Assembly (NCBI GenBank): GCA_023053545.1
Contig: JAKZAN010000004.1
Coordinates: forward strand, 5,394,001-5,458,000
Origin: Lepidurus packardi
Taxonomy: Eukaryota; Arthropoda; Branchiopoda; Notostraca; Triopsidae
Direction of reading: 5' to 3'
Length of the DNA: 64,000 nucleotides
The position numbers and the translations under genes are program-made. Shown one piece after another: positions 11,360 through 22,405 of the stretch. The notes under the pieces are model-generated. The model was not told the DNA's origin. It did not search any database and saw nothing but the letters and a program-made list of their open reading frames with translations. Every line of letters begins with the position of its first letter. The first letter of the stretch is position 1.

Positions 11360-14300
11360 TCATGACCGAGAGGAAGTCACGTGATGAGCCAAATGCTGCC
11401 ATTGTGCTAATAAAGTTTGGAGACCTTTGGTGTGAGATTCTTCCTCTTCTTTTAGTTTCCTTTGGTCGGCCACCAGCGCACTCAGGCGGAGGCACAAGGA
11501 GCTTAAATGTGCTTGCCGTTCTGCGAGCCGTAGAGGCAGCATTTCCAAGCGTGAGATCAAAAATCGTTTCTCGGCCTCTTTTTCTACCATAAAAATCTCC
11601 ATATTACATTTCATTACAAAAACATAAACGAAAGCAGTAAACAAAAACAAAAATAGTAAATAAAGACAATAAACAACATGAGTAAACAAAAACATAAGCA
11701 AAAGCAGTAAATAAAAACATAAACAAAAACGCTTGTCTAATACCTTGCTGGTGCTGAAGATAGGCTTCGATAACTGCTTCAGGTCCCATCCATCGATAAA
11801 GCTCTTCCTCCTCCTCGTCATCTGGCCTGGTAGCAATATGTTCGGCACGTGTATTGGTCGCCTTGGTGGCATCTTCTTTGGGGTTACTATTGTCCGCTGG
11901 CGTATTTTTACTAGTCTGGGTGTCGGGCAGAGGAACAGGGAGAGAGAAAGGCACAGCTGATAACAGTGACGGTAATCCTTGAAGCCAAGATGCAATGTTC
12001 GGGATCTTGTTAAGACTTGGTACGGAACTTTGATTTCCTTCTTGGCTGTTACTGTTGCCTGAAGCCGCAATCTGGAGCAACGAGGAAGAAGGCGTGGCCT
12101 CTTGGCGAGTTTCTACCTCGACTTGTAGGGCCGGCAACGTGGCTTGACCTGCCGGGTCGGATTTCTTCTGGGATGAATCCTTACCCTGCCGTTTGCTCCG
12201 GTCAGCCAGAATTGCTAGCCAATTCACTTCCAAAGCTTTTTTTTTAAAAACGATAAAAAATAATAATAATAATAACCTTTGAATTATAAATGTACAATAG
12301 ATGCCGCTTATTGTGATCACTAGTTATTAGAATCAGCCGCTTTACGAAATCAAATTTGAAAGGACAGATTCAAAATGATAAAATGCATAACATCTAGAAT
12401 CACACTTTCGAATCACTACTACTACGACGACGCTTAGGTGGGGAAATTCCTTCTTATTTAAATTCCTTCCCATTTAACTTCCCAGTCAATTAAATGAGAA
12501 GGTTATTTAATTGAATGACCTGCTAATTCAATTGACTAGGGAATTTAGTAGGGATATCGTGTTGAGAACCCTATCTAAGCGTAGGAGTAGGCTTCCAATG
12601 ACAGGATTGGTCTAAACAACTGAAAAGCCATTTGATTGGTCAATTTGCGAAGTCCGTGTAGCGATAAATTAGTTCGTTAGAATGACACTGCTTTTACGTC
12701 GTTTTGACCAATCCTGTCATTTCCAGTCTACTACTACGCGTAGGGGGAAATCCCTTCTAAACTCCACATTCAACTAAACGAGCTGGTTATTCAATTGAGT
12801 GCCCAGTTCTTTAATTGCCTGGGAAAAATTAGAAGAGATATCATGTTGAGAACCCTATCTATGCGTAGGAATAGGCTTGAAAGGCGCTGTGTTAGTTCTG
12901 TTTTAGACGTTGGTTATATAGAAATGGCGACAAACATGAAAAGAGTTAATTCAAATGTAAAAGAGAAGTTGCGGCTCACTGAAACTTACGACAAGTTAAA
13001 TTTAAAAGATTTGCACAAAGGGAAGGGCGTTAAATTAGGAATTCCTCAATCATCTCTATCGAAGTGTTGAAAAATCGTTACGAAATAAACAATAGTGGGT
13101 CTATTGAATGTAGAAAAAGGGAACGTGTGGGAAAGTGTCAAAAAGTAGACAATATTGTGTTTCTTTGGTGCCAATTTGCCAACATGCCAATTTGTTTCAC
13201 ACGCCGATAATCGTAGCACTCTATTGCATTTTTCCGATTTTCGGTTATTGGAATCTCCACTTAATAGAATCTATATTCACTTGACAAACGTGATCACAAT
13301 AACCGGCATTTACCATATAAAAGTAAATCCAATTAAACCTTGTCTAGTTAGAGCAGCAGCTGAAGTGAGTTGTAAATTTTCAAAAAATCTCCGTTTAGCC
13401 GTAGGCGCAGGACTTTTACAAGCTAAGGTCTTGACTGGACACTCGAATTCTGGAGTTTCTGCTACTTCTACGGGTTCGGGACTTGGGGATAGTTCTCTGT
13501 GTAAAGCTAATCGCTTTCTACATTTTCTCAATTCCACATCTGTTCAGTTTTGGAACACAAAATTTTAATTTTTCTATATGATGAGGATATCTGAGGGTTT
13601 TAAGGTTGAAAAGTTAATTACCGCAACTCTCCGGTGGCGTAACCAGAGCAAGAGCCTTAAGAAAATGGCATTGCTCAGCAGAAGGCGTTCTGTTTTCAGG
13701 GGGTCCTTTCAAAAGCGGCCAATCTCGAGTGGTTTTGTTGACGGAAACGTCTTCCTCTTCAAGGCTATCTGCTTCCGTATCCTCGTTGTCGCTCTCCTCT
13801 TCCATTTCGCTGCGTTTCCGCTTACGTTCCTCCAGTTTGGCCCTCAGCTTCTCTTCTAGCAAGTCCAACTTGCTTTTCCCTTCACTGACAGGCTGTTGAC
13901 TGGGTAAACGGTGCCAGGGACTAAACGCTTCGTGATGAGCAGCATGATTGGGCAGCATTTCCCACGGCCATTTATGCCCTTCTAGGAAGGATAAATTTGA
14001 AGAGCGATTGGTCTCCACGTTCACTACTTTAGGACTCGGCAGAAGCGGCGTGGGCGAAATCGTGCCGCGAGTCATCAAGTCTTCAATGGGCCGGCAACTT
14101 AAGCCTGGCGTATTAGACAACACAGCGTCAATGCTAAATGAATTCGAGATCCCATTACGAATCACAGGTGTTGTTAAGTTTAGAGCGGGAATTTCAGTCT
14201 CTGGATTGATTTGACGCGGTTCGGGGGCGGCGCTAGGGGTTTCCGGGGGCTTTAACGCAATTATGGGTGCAGGAGAAGGCGGAATCGTTGCCATTACAAC

Positions 14301-17300
14301 AGGAGATGAAGAGGGCAGCGGCAAGGTGGGCGGTAAGGTGGGCGTGGCCAAAGTGGTGGCACAGATTGGGGTGACGGGATGAACTTTGATGCTCGTTTTG
14401 GACGACGTAGCTTCGTTGGGCAGACTAACGACTGCGCCTTTTCTAATGCTGCTGTTATGGGCATCGTGGTCGCGTTCTTTGTGGTCTCTCGACCTTTCTT
14501 TGGATTTGTTGTGCTCGCGCTCTTTCCTCTCTTGAGATCGGTGACTTAGGTTGGTGCTGCCTTCCCTGGGTGGGACCGTAGCTAAAGGACGGTTTACACT
14601 TGATGCTAATAATAAAAAAAGAACATCGTTAAGGCTCCCGTACACCTTAGTCTATTGATTGGAAAGATCTACCGATGGCAGTGATGTTTCTATTGTTTTG
14701 TAAAAGCCTTGTGTAAGAAAGTTAGAAAGAAAAAGATAGCTAATTGCAAGCAAAGTTTCACCACGAAACTATTGGTACCTCCGCATCGACTCACATCGCT
14801 GCTGTTCCTTCCAAAGTGCAACGATAAATGGTCCTCAGAAAAACCCTGAACCAAACCTAACCTAGCCTAACCTAATCAATCGTAAAACTAAGAAAACATG
14901 AAGTTACACGTTGGAGGTACCACCGACGCGGAGGTACGGTGGTACCAATACTAACTATGCAGTTTCTACGGTTGTTTTGCTTCCGGGAAGTACATTTGTC
15001 CCCACAGTTTGCTGTGGCAACAAATGTCCAAAATCAAGTCGCCGAACTTTCGGAACAAGATTTCTCCAAACGACTTGTCAGATTTGAAAGGAATTTAAAA
15101 TTAAACTTTTCTTTTGTTAATAGCTAAGGCACAATTAAAGGAAAGATTTTTAGGCAACGTCTTTCTCATAGCTGCAAACTTCATTTGCGTATTGCTAATT
15201 TACTACTCACTGGAAAAAAACTGCATCGGTTGCGCACACCTGTTAGCAAGCTCAGGCTTACTGCCAAAGAATTTGTTCATGAAATGTACTGTTTTTTTCT
15301 AAAAATTGTTCCAAAATTCCAGACACTAACCGCCTATACCGAGCTAAGGTATACGGGAACCTTAATGCTAAGTCATTCCAATGTCAATACTCGAAACCTA
15401 CCCTCTTTCTTCGTCCGTTCTTCCTCTCGAACGCGTTCTCTATGGCGATGTTCTTCTTCGGCTTTGATCCTGTTGCCAGAAAAAGTAAAACGTTAGAATT
15501 GTTTACAGAAAAGAGGTACGAGAAAATAGAGATTTATTTTTTTACTTGTAAATATTGAATATTAGAAATTCACCTTTGTTGCATAGCAGCGTTGGCTTGA
15601 GCAAGAACATCGGGTCCCAAACCGAGCAATTCTGGTGGATATCTCGCCCCAGGCATGGAAGACATGGCTTGGAGTCCTGGATACGAGTTGATTGGCATAG
15701 GCCCTCGCAGCAAGCCAAACCTTTCCAAGTACAACTGCTCTTCCAGACGCATTGCGTGGCTATTGGCTGCCATTTGGTGTTGCATCATGGCATTGTGCAT
15801 GGGGTCGTTTCCGTAATGCATATCTGGCCTAAATGGCATAAAGCCGTGCCGCGCCGCCCCCAAAAAGTAGTCTTCTGCTCGCTGGGTTTGTGGCAATAAA
15901 CTAGGGCGACAGGTTACCACTGACGAGAGAAGTGAACTAAAAAATAAAAATAAAAAAAAAGTTTCTTTAAATTAACGCCTTTTTTGTGTCTTCTCTGTTT
16001 TTTTGTCGACGTGTGTCTGTTTACTTGTCCATATAATTATTCCCCGCCATGCTAAACAACGGCTCATCCATCCGAACCGAGCCCCCGCTAGTGGCCACGG
16101 CTACCCCCATGTTACGCAGGACATCTTGTGAGTACGGGTACGCAAAAGGCGGCCAGGGTTGATAGTGCTCGGGTGTTCCATGTGGGGGGAGGTTTAAGCC
16201 TGACATGGGCGGGTGAGGGTGGCCATAAGGAGGAAAACTTAGACCTGTGCTTAATCCTGCAGATCCAGCTATGGAGGAAATGGGCAGCCGCTCCAATCCC
16301 TAAACGAGTAAAAAAAAATTTGCAAGGCTGGCAAATTAAAGAATTTAATGTTTGGGGGGGGGGGGGGGGGGGGTTACTTTGCGTTCATGGTTGTACATTC
16401 CCACTAAAGACGGTGTGGGTGCAATGGTAACGACAGGTGGAGGCGACCTGAGCCGTCCTTGCACAGCTTCGGTGGCTTTGGTGACGGTAGTATTGCTGCT
16501 ATTGCTGAAGCTGTTGGCCAATGCCGTCTCCGATGGGTTACAACTCAAATTGACCGGACTAGTACGCGAGGAATGACGGTACGGCGGATATAAGGTGGAA
16601 GGCGACGCGGATTTCGACATGGACGTAGAATGGGGGCGTGGGCTGGGCAGACACGCTGAGGACGACGCGTTCTGCACTTTCTTCACCTCGCCAATTTCCT
16701 CCACTTCACGCTCGGCAAGATTTCCTTGAAGTACAGCAACATAAGTGTCTTCATTAATAATAGGCTTCTTTATTGTATTATCTCTGTACTCCTCAAAAAG
16801 CAACATGGGCTCCCCCCAGTCTTCTACCCTTTGTTTAACATGCGAAACACGCAACCAAAAAAATAAAAAAATAATGACAACAATACCGTTAAAAAGGAAA
16901 ATTACCCGACTCGGTGCTGCAATTAGGTCCGCCGGCTTGTTTGGCTAAGATTCGCAGCGCTGCTGCAAACGAGGAACTGGAGGTGGACGCGGTCGATCCC
17001 GAACTTGCTATGTAAGTTTTTGGGGTTGGGAAAGTGGAAACGAGACGGGGGAATATAATTAAATTAATGAATTAAATCACACGCCTGTTACTTAAAGAAA
17101 TTCTTGAAATGCTGCTAACCAAGTCGCACACAAGTTCATTTTCGTTATAATGAATATACAGTAGATGCCGCTTATTGTGGTCACGTTTGTCAAGTGAATA
17201 CTGATACTATTAAACAGAGATTCTAACAACAAAAAAATCGGATAAGCAATTGAATGCTTCGATTAATCGGCGCGTGAAACGAACTGGTTTGTTTAAACCA

Positions 17301-20055
17301 AAGAAACAAAGCATCGTCTACTTTCTGACACTTTCTCACACATTTCCTCTAACTAGATTCACTAAACCCACTATTGTTTATTTCGTAAAGATTTTTCAAC
17401 AGTTTTGATAGAGATTATTGAGGAATTGCTAACTTAACGGCCGCTTCCCTTTGTGGCAAATCTTTTAAATTTAACTTGTCATAAGTTTCAATGAGCCGCA
17501 ACTTCTCTTACATTTAAATCAACTCTTTTCTTTTCCGTCGCCATTTTTATATAACCAAACGTCTAAAACAACACACTGCGCCTTTGAAGCCTACTCCTAC
17601 GCATAAGTAGGGCTCTCAACATGATATCTCTTCTAATTTTCCCCAGGTAATTAAAGGAACTGAAATAAGGAAATTGAATAACGCGAAGTAGTATGCCTGG
17701 TCAAAACGACAGGATTGGTCAAAACGACGTAAAAGCTCATTGGTCAATATGCAAAATCCATGTAGCAGTCAGTACTGTACATATGAAGATTCTTTTGAAA
17801 TTTATTCTAATATCCGAAAGAGTGATTCTAATACCCGATTAACATGCAATGAATTGTATCATGTTCAATCGGTCCTTTCAAATTTGATTTCATAATCGGC
17901 TGATTCTAATAACCAGCGATGACAATAAGCGGCATCTACTGTAGTTGCCACCAAAGCATTGCATAATGCATTCGATAATGCTTAAGGAAAACACAAGCTA
18001 ACAACTACAGTATAAAGGTTTACACTTGTAAACCTTTGTACTAAGTGTAAACTTTAGTACTCAAACAAACTTTAGTACTTATACAACACTTAAAGTGTTG
18101 TAAAGTGTGGTAAGTTATATTAAAGTCTAAACCTGTATACTGTGGTCGCAACCACCCTCATTTTTGTGAAATTACGTACCAGGTGAGGATCTGAGTTCGG
18201 GCAAATTGGACGGGTTCACAAACACGGCCGAGGTCGGGTTAGCAGCGCTAACATGGTTCCCATGCGGTAAATGGGGTAGAGGTGGTACCGTCGCAGTACG
18301 AGATGTGATTCCTGGCTGCTGTAAATGTCCCGCCGAACTTTTGCTGTTGTTCGATAACGCCGAGATCGGACTGGAGTTTGGGGGCACGGCTACAGGCAAG
18401 TTGCGGTTTCCCGATGGCAAACCTTTTTTGAAAGAAAAAAGAGCGAAGAAAAGAACGATGAAATCATGTAAATACAACTTCAAGAAGAAAACAAAAGAAA
18501 AATTAGTCAGTTAAATATTTAAATAAAATTAATTCCAAATCGCTAAGTCTATGATGCCTTACAGCGCGTTCCACTGGCTGCAATGGTGCAAAGTTTTTGG
18601 CACTCAGTGTGTGTACACAGTGTGCAAAGATATACATGTTTGACACGCTGAGTGCCAAATATATTGCATCAGTGCAGCCAGTGGAACGCGCTATTAGTCA
18701 GTTAAATACTTTCACTGACTAAGCCATTTTTCAGGGAAAGAAAGGCGATTTAACTGAAATCCCACTCTCTTTATCGAAATGTTTTTATTTTACCCGGTAT
18801 TTCGATAAAACTTTTTCCCCACTTGCGCATCGGCCTCGCATAACTAAACTAGATCTCCCAGCGACACCGTGACAAAGCATTAGATATTCATACCCGACTT
18901 TAACTACTCCTCTAGTGCTATCCACACAAAAGAATGGCAATGGAACGATCCCCAAACCTCTCGTCTAACATGACCGGAAGCTGTAACAGTTTATACAACA
19001 ATGCGAGGATCAGGAGGGCGAAAACGGCAGTTTTTACATATGGCTAAAGGAAAGAGAAGTATCTACATCTAGTAAAGGCCTTAAACTAACGTCAGCTCTA
19101 TTCCCCTTCCCTCCTCTCCTCTTGCAATTAAAAGCGGTTATGCCACGCGCCCAATAATGACAGCCAGACTTTATGTATTCCTAACTTGCAAGCCAATAGG
19201 ACGCCAAAACTAAACGGAAACTGAAGCAAGTGCATCAACGGGCGGTGTTTCTGGCTCATAAATACTCTCTGGAAAACACTTAAAAAAAGAAAGAAAATAA
19301 TACAAGTAGTTTTTTTCCTCAATGACTATTTTTTATTTTAATTGTTGTAGTTGCCATGAGGGAAACCTACGACCTACAAGAGCGTAAATGAGCATTCGTT
19401 TTCCTGTTACAGAACCCTGGTATAGCCTGTGATGCACTGCAAATGGGTTCTTATTGATCTGGTTTTCTTCTCTCACCCCGGGTTCTATAACTCGTCTTCT
19501 AAGGCCACCCCACCCCCCTTCTCCCCGGCGTTTTCGATGTGTGCATTCATTCTTGTGCTTGATAAAGCAAAGTGGAGGTCTCAGCCGAGTCTCGGGTCGC
19601 GAGATCGAAACTATATCGGGGCCAATCGTTCTCTTAATGCTTTTTACCCCCATACGACACCGCCTCAAACTGAAAAAGGTTTTTCCCTTTTCTTTTTCTT
19701 TCAGCACTTTTTCCGCCCTCCAAAGCACGCTCCAAAGTATCACTTTTTCGTTCTCAAGTATTTAAATTGAGCGATCGATAGGACCCTTTTTCATTTAATT
19801 TTTCCTTTATCCAAACGAAGGAAACCCACTCTTTTAACGCCAAGCAAAGAGCCCCAACTCTCTCAGTCAAGCAAAGAGAGGTCCAAGGCAGATAATTATC
19901 GTTATGACGCAAACAGTTTTTTCTTTCTTCTCTCAATGAAAGATTCCTGGCGGCTCAGTTTAAGGAAATCGTGACAGAGACATTCAAGGTTTGCTGTATA
20001 CAAAGCTTGACTCGGCTATCTTTCCATTGTTGGACAGAAACGCAAGGTGGTCTTG

Positions 20056-20110
<55 letters not shown>

Positions 20111-20930
20111 TAAAAAAAAATTCGAGGCTACAATTTGGTTGACACACGAGTGTCAACCAAATTTTCAGAACGAAAAACGAAAACGAGGGAAGGGATTATG
20201 ATGAGCATAAACTGTATACTTTTTCTATATTACTATTATTTTTGGGGGAGGATCGCGTGTGTGATTGCATACTTTTGTAGTCTTCGTTGCCAAGCACGAA
20301 AGTCTTGTCTTGTCTGGGTTGACAGAAGCTAGTTTTTAATACTATCCTTTTCGGGGGGTCGTTGTTCGATTCCAATAACTTTTAGTGGGGACGCACGAAA
20401 GTCGATATCACATGACAGGATCTCCTCCGAGTGGTATTTACATGCAGAGTTCACACCACCAACTTTCGGAACTTTCGGGCGAATATACCTGACCTCTCGA
20501 AGTTTATAGCGCACCTTAAAGGTGAAAAGGGCATCATTTCTCCATTGCTATGTCGACTTTCCCACCTTGCTTATCTATTCAATTGAAAGAAGCTGAAGCT
20601 GTAAACTACGGAGGGCCAGATCCTCGACACCTTTGTGTAATTACCAAGATCAAGGAGAGTGAGTTAAGTCGGAACAGCATGAGAATTGGCAGTCGCTCAA
20701 TAAACTAATAATAATAATAAAACATGGGTTCTTTTCTTTTTTTGTTTTTAAAAAAAAGTGCCTTTACCTGGGTAGTAAAGCAAACCTGGCAGATGAAGAG
20801 GAATTGGGGTGCCTGATGCTAAATGAACAGGGACTGGATGACTAAGTACTGGAGAGAGCAAGGGATTGGTCGGAGTTGTAACCCTTAACGATGATGAGGG
20901 CGATATGTGTCCTGACGTGCGGAAGTCCAT
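11360..20930 (-). CDS. GSE1: GSE1 homologue (genetic suppressor element 1, corepressor subunit)
   Basis: Human GSE1 copurifies with the LSD1-CoREST-HDAC corepressor in the nucleus. Eleven minus-strand exons join in phase: 20768-20930, 18180-18422, 16906-17007, 16378-16655, 16025-16299, 15574-15936, 15402-15469, 13622-14605, 13339-13539, 11744-12235 and 11360-11583. They give about 1,130 aa (human 1,217). Collinear matches to the human protein include an N-terminal VTTPTNPLLSP-like block, SSSFAAALRILAKQA, PPVVTIAPT, GARYPPEL, an RK-rich LRKCRKRL...ELSPSP block, and the C-terminal WMGPEAVIEAY followed by a heptad coiled coil. The middle has a charged R/E/K-rich stretch and P/S-rich low complexity. 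The ATG at 20930 has an in-frame stop just upstream. The acceptor of exon 4 is the least certain: 16655 is preferred on phase and pyrimidine content. Four introns carry transposon remnants. Confidence 0.88.
12293..13316 (+). mobile_element. pogo/Tigger-like DNA transposon remnant, copy 1
   Basis: Inverted termini are present: a left end containing ATGCCGCTTATTGTGATCAC (12301-12320) and a right end containing GTGATCACAATAACCGGCAT (about 13290-13309). The element lies in a GSE1 intron and ends about 22 bp from the exon 9 donor. An open stretch at 12924-13068 resembles the CENP-B/pogo N-terminal helix-turn-helix (VKEKLRLTETYDKLN...GIPQSSLSK) and then hits stops, so the transposase is broken. Inside, a segment near 12418-12600 is repeated in direct orientation near 12728-12882, around an inverted TGACAGGATTGGTC motif (about 12599 and 12707). 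This suggests a secondary insertion or duplication. Confidence 0.75.
14633..15361. mobile_element. TTAA-flanked piggyBac-like nonautonomous element
   Basis: TTAA at 14629-14632 and TTAA at 15362-15365 flank inverted termini: GGCTCCCGTACACCTTAG on the left and CTAAGGTATACGGGAACC on the right, a near-perfect complement. TTAA target duplication and G/C-rich ends are the hallmark of the piggyBac superfamily. The 729-bp interior has no recognisable transposase. A second, inner inverted repeat (ATTGGTACCTCCGC at about 14771 and GGTGGTACCAAT ending about 14949) surrounds a CCTAA-rich stretch, so another small element may be nested. The insertion lies in a GSE1 intron, 28 bp upstream of the exon 8 acceptor. 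Confidence 0.65.
16354..16373. repeat. 20-G homopolymer abutting a GSE1 splice donor
   Basis: Twenty consecutive G on the plus strand, read as 20 C in the GSE1 transcript. The run begins inside the donor itself (exon end AAA, then GTAAC and the C run). It could vary in length by slippage, or be an assembly artefact in true length. Confidence 0.8.
17159..17941 (-). mobile_element. pogo/Tigger-like DNA transposon remnant, copy 2
   Basis: This is the cleanest copy. The left terminus CAGTAGATGCCGCTTATTGT starts at 17159 and the right terminus ACAATAAGCGGCATCTACTG ends at 17941. Both are flanked by TA (17157-17158 and 17942-17943), the target duplication of Tc1/mariner-pogo elements. The broken helix-turn-helix coding fragment seen in copy 1 is present here in reverse orientation (about 17400-17545). 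At 783 bp it is internally deleted compared with copy 1. It lies in the GSE1 intron between exons 2 and 3. Confidence 0.85.
18005..18144. repeat. Short inverted-repeat element in GSE1 intron
   Basis: The left end CTACAGTATAAAGGTTTA and the right end TAAACCTGTATACTGTGG are imperfect complements about 105 bp apart. The interior contains further complementary TTTAGTACT/AGTGTTG motifs. It lies 36 bp from GSE1 exon 2 (lower boundary 18180). It is probably another small nonautonomous element. Confidence 0.5.
18563..18692. repeat. 130-bp fold-back element (MITE)
   Basis: The left arm AGCGCGTTCCACTGGCTGCA at 18563 is exactly complementary to the right arm TGCAGCCAGTGGAACGCGCT ending at 18692. Pairing continues inward through TTGGCACTCAGTGTG near 18597 against CACGCTGAGTGCCAA near 18643. 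The whole unit forms a strong hairpin. It lies in the large first GSE1 intron, just upstream of exon 2. Confidence 0.8.
20060..20163. repeat. A46 tract followed by a perfect 14-bp palindrome
   Basis: A run of 46 A at 20060-20105, an AT-rich spacer, then AATTTGGTTGACAC (20132-20145), a four-base loop and its exact complement (20150-20163). It lies inside GSE1 intron 1. The A tract could be a retroposition tail or simple slippage. The true length is likely to differ between individuals or assemblies. Confidence 0.6.
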
Positions 20931-22405
20931 GATATCTTAAGGGAGGGATAAAAAGGGCGAGTAGGGGGGTGCTGCAGTGATGACCTTTCCACTCCCGCCT
21001 AAAAACTTGATTGTCGGCTCTAACTTCCAAAGGGGGTTGTAAGTTACAATGGGAGGACGAACACTTTGGGGAGAAGGGGGTTGGGTTTAACTCTTGAAGA
21101 CGTAGGAATCGATGGGTGACAGGGGGTTAGGGTAAGACTCCCCTCTTTGGGCTTTCGTGTCGTGTCACTCCCCAATCTCTCCTGGATTTACCGAAAACGC
21201 TCGAACGCAAACGGAAGGGCGGGGTATGGTAGCACTAAACCGGGCTGTATATATAGTTTTTTGTCGGGTCTCACCCCAAAAACTAGACCAGCAAATATCA
21301 AGTCTTTAAAAGTCTTAAGTCATTAAAAATTAATTGCACACAATTGGGCATATCCACGAGATTGTTCCAAAACAGCAATAGGTGACAAGGAGGAGTTTCG
21401 CCATTACGCTCTACATTTTCTTAAATTAGTAAACAACATACACATCATCACATACACGTTTGGTGTTTTCGCACCCCAACGCGTCCTTTTTTTATTAGTC
21501 AGGCAGTGTCGTAATTTGTTGCTGTTACGTTATCACTCTTGTGTAATCCCGGCGGTTTGATGGCTACCTGGTCGTGGAACACTGACGCGGAGAAAGAAAG
21601 TTAGCTAGCTATACCACATAGACAAGAAAAAGCCGGCCGGTTAGTAATGTACACTTGCTGGCTGCACCAAAGAGCCCTCCATGGATGATAAACTGAATTA
21701 GGCAGTTAATGCATACGGTATATAATCACCGTAATCCTGCCCTTCCAAGCAAGAAATTTTGACTAAGGCGTTCTAGAAACGTGTACAATTAATTGCACAC
21801 AATTTCACTACACCTAACGCATAAAGTACTAGCAAAAAAAAACACAGACAACTTCATGTTTTTGACAACCCAAGCCACAATGACAGGAGTGAACACTATT
21901 GTTTTGCAAGTAAGGACACTCTTTATTCGTCAAACAGCGTTACTAGCGGCCACAGGGCAAAACAGTTGTCGATAATATCCAAACCGAATCTTTAGAATTT
22001 AGCACACAATAAATAACCGCAAGAAAACACAAAAACTTGCTTACAGCTTAACAAAAGAATTTTTATCACCAGACCGAAATGTCGCGGCGACTGCTCACAA
22101 AACCAATACTTAAAAACTAAGAACTGGACGTTGAAAACATCGAAAGAACTTCCAAAGAATACTCATGCGTTATTAAAACCTAATACGAATGTCGACTGAA
22201 TTAAAACTTTTCATGCACAGACAAATGTTGTTTTTAAGACGACGAACGATGCAATTGAAACCTGAGCGTATAAATAAAAAAATCACCGAAAACGTGCTCA
22301 GGTTAATCAAACAAGTTTTTAAGAATATATTCATAATATAAACCCTAATAACGGGGGAGGATGAGGTGGTTTACAGGATTGTTGCCACCGGGTTTGACGT
22401 GTCAT
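20931..22405. other. Spacer between GSE1 start and the zinc-repeat gene stop
   Basis: About 1.5 kb that must contain the GSE1 promoter and 5' UTR and the 3' UTR of the zinc-repeat gene (both transcribed right to left). Open frames here are shadows. No TATA box in good register with the GSE1 ATG and no clear repeat was found. A (TAA)n microsatellite lies just left of this region, inside GSE1 intron 1, near 20707. Confidence 0.5.
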
